Below are positions 56,650 to 56,993 of a stretch of 56,993 bases of DNA, piece by piece. Origin of the DNA: Myroides injenensis M09-0166 (GTDB lineage Bacteria > Bacteroidota > Bacteroidia > Flavobacteriales > Flavobacteriaceae); the NCBI RefSeq assembly GCF_000246945.1, contig NZ_BAEX01000009.1, positions 1 to 56,993 of the forward strand, in the 5' to 3' direction. Positions within the stretch are counted from its first letter, which is position 1; each line of letters begins with the position of its first letter. The notes under the pieces are model-generated. The model searched no databases. It worked only from the letters and a program-made list of their open reading frames with translations, and was not told the DNA's origin. Made by a program: the position numbers and the translations under genes.

Positions 56650-56974
56650 ATGACACATTTCATTATTGCTCTTGTATTATTATGTTTTAACCCTATTTTG
56701 GCTAATCTCACAACGTCAAATTCTATGATAGGATATAGAACAAAAAGAGCTATATAAAATCAAAAAAAAGGAGCTTGCATAAAAAAGAAGTGGACTATAT
56801 ACTGCGCTAGTTGGTATTTTGTTTTTTATCACTATTGCGTATAAGTTACTATACTAATTTACAAGAAAAACTATCTCATTCTATATTCTGTACTATTATA
56901 TTACTTCTTCTATCCTACTATATACAAGAATTGAAAAAGAACTTAAACATTTCGATAAAAACAATAAAAAATGA
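56650..56974 (+). pseudogene. Decayed SdpI-like membrane protein gene
   Basis: Three adjoining pieces in different frames rebuild an SdpI-type C terminus. From the Met at 56650: MTHFIIALVLLCFNPILAN, then NSMIGYRTKRAI and a stop at 56755 (NxxIGYRT is the hallmark of SdpI). From 56789 in another frame: SGLYTALVGILFFITIAYKL to a stop at 56855. Then a third frame ends YTRIEKELKHFDKNNKK with a stop at 56972-56974. At least one nonsense change and two frame changes are needed. SdpI proteins give immunity to the SdpC toxin in Bacillus; here the copy is broken. It is the last gene of the DUF2089 operon. Confidence 0.7.
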
Positions 56975-56993
56975 GGTTTAATAATTCATATTA

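Overview
The window reads as a chromosomal segment of a low-GC Flavobacteriaceae bacterium (Bacteroidota). The signs are: flavobacterial promoters with a TAnnTTTG -7 box and a TTG -33 box, no recognisable Shine-Dalgarno sequences, type IX secretion (T9SS) proteins (PorP/SprF, a gliding-motility C-terminal domain, a TPR-PD40-OmpA protein), a flavobacterial-type TonB, FabV, and membrane-bound AraC regulators. Myroides or a close relative is my guess from recollection of such gene sets; the sequence itself does not prove a genus.

Layout. 1-6.5 kb: a minus-strand unit argS - SGNH protein - SGNH/LysM protein - MBOAT acyltransferase, probably an envelope O-acylation module. 6.9-7.2 kb: two identical tRNA-Val(UAC) genes with promoter and terminator. 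7.2-18.8 kb: mostly housekeeping genes (folC, anmK, acyl-CoA dehydrogenase, tonB-type gene, a hybrid sensor kinase with receiver and Hpt domains, fabV, an ABC ATPase, a lipoprotein, trxB). 18.9-21.8 kb: tRNA-Pro(UGG), an unusual GC-richer element with nested complementary arms and a perfect 23-bp hairpin, rlmF, and a degraded small gene. 21.8-38.3 kb: the most notable region, a seven-gene minus-strand operon. It encodes three long repetitive fibre-like exported proteins, a 1409-residue exported protein, a protein with a T9SS type-B-like C-terminal domain, a PorP/SprF protein and a TPR-PD40-OmpA protein. The last gene carries one in-frame stop codon. 38.7-40.8 kb: two tandem membrane-anchored AraC regulators directly upstream. 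41.8-45.2 kb: a TPR protein and a DUF4397 lipoprotein. 45.4-49.1 kb: two fused ABC exporter-type proteins behind a pair of 17-bp direct repeats that look like a regulator site. 49.1-53.9 kb: plsC-like acyltransferase, CoA-type NUDIX hydrolase, DUF4268 protein, BamA/TamA-like outer-membrane protein, TSUP permease. 54.3-57 kb: an operon with a clear promoter: DUF2089 protein, membrane protein, alpha/beta hydrolase, DUF3784 protein and a decayed SdpI-like gene.

How the genes may work together (inference). The fibre operon carries a likely cargo set (three fibres and the 1409-residue protein), one protein with the C-terminal domain used for T9SS export, the SprF-type partner such proteins usually need, and a peptidoglycan-binding OmpA protein to anchor the assembly. 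The two AraC proteins upstream are placed to control it: a 13-bp motif (12 of 13 identical) occurs upstream of both units in the same orientation. The nonsense codon in the anchor gene raises the question whether the apparatus still works in this strain.
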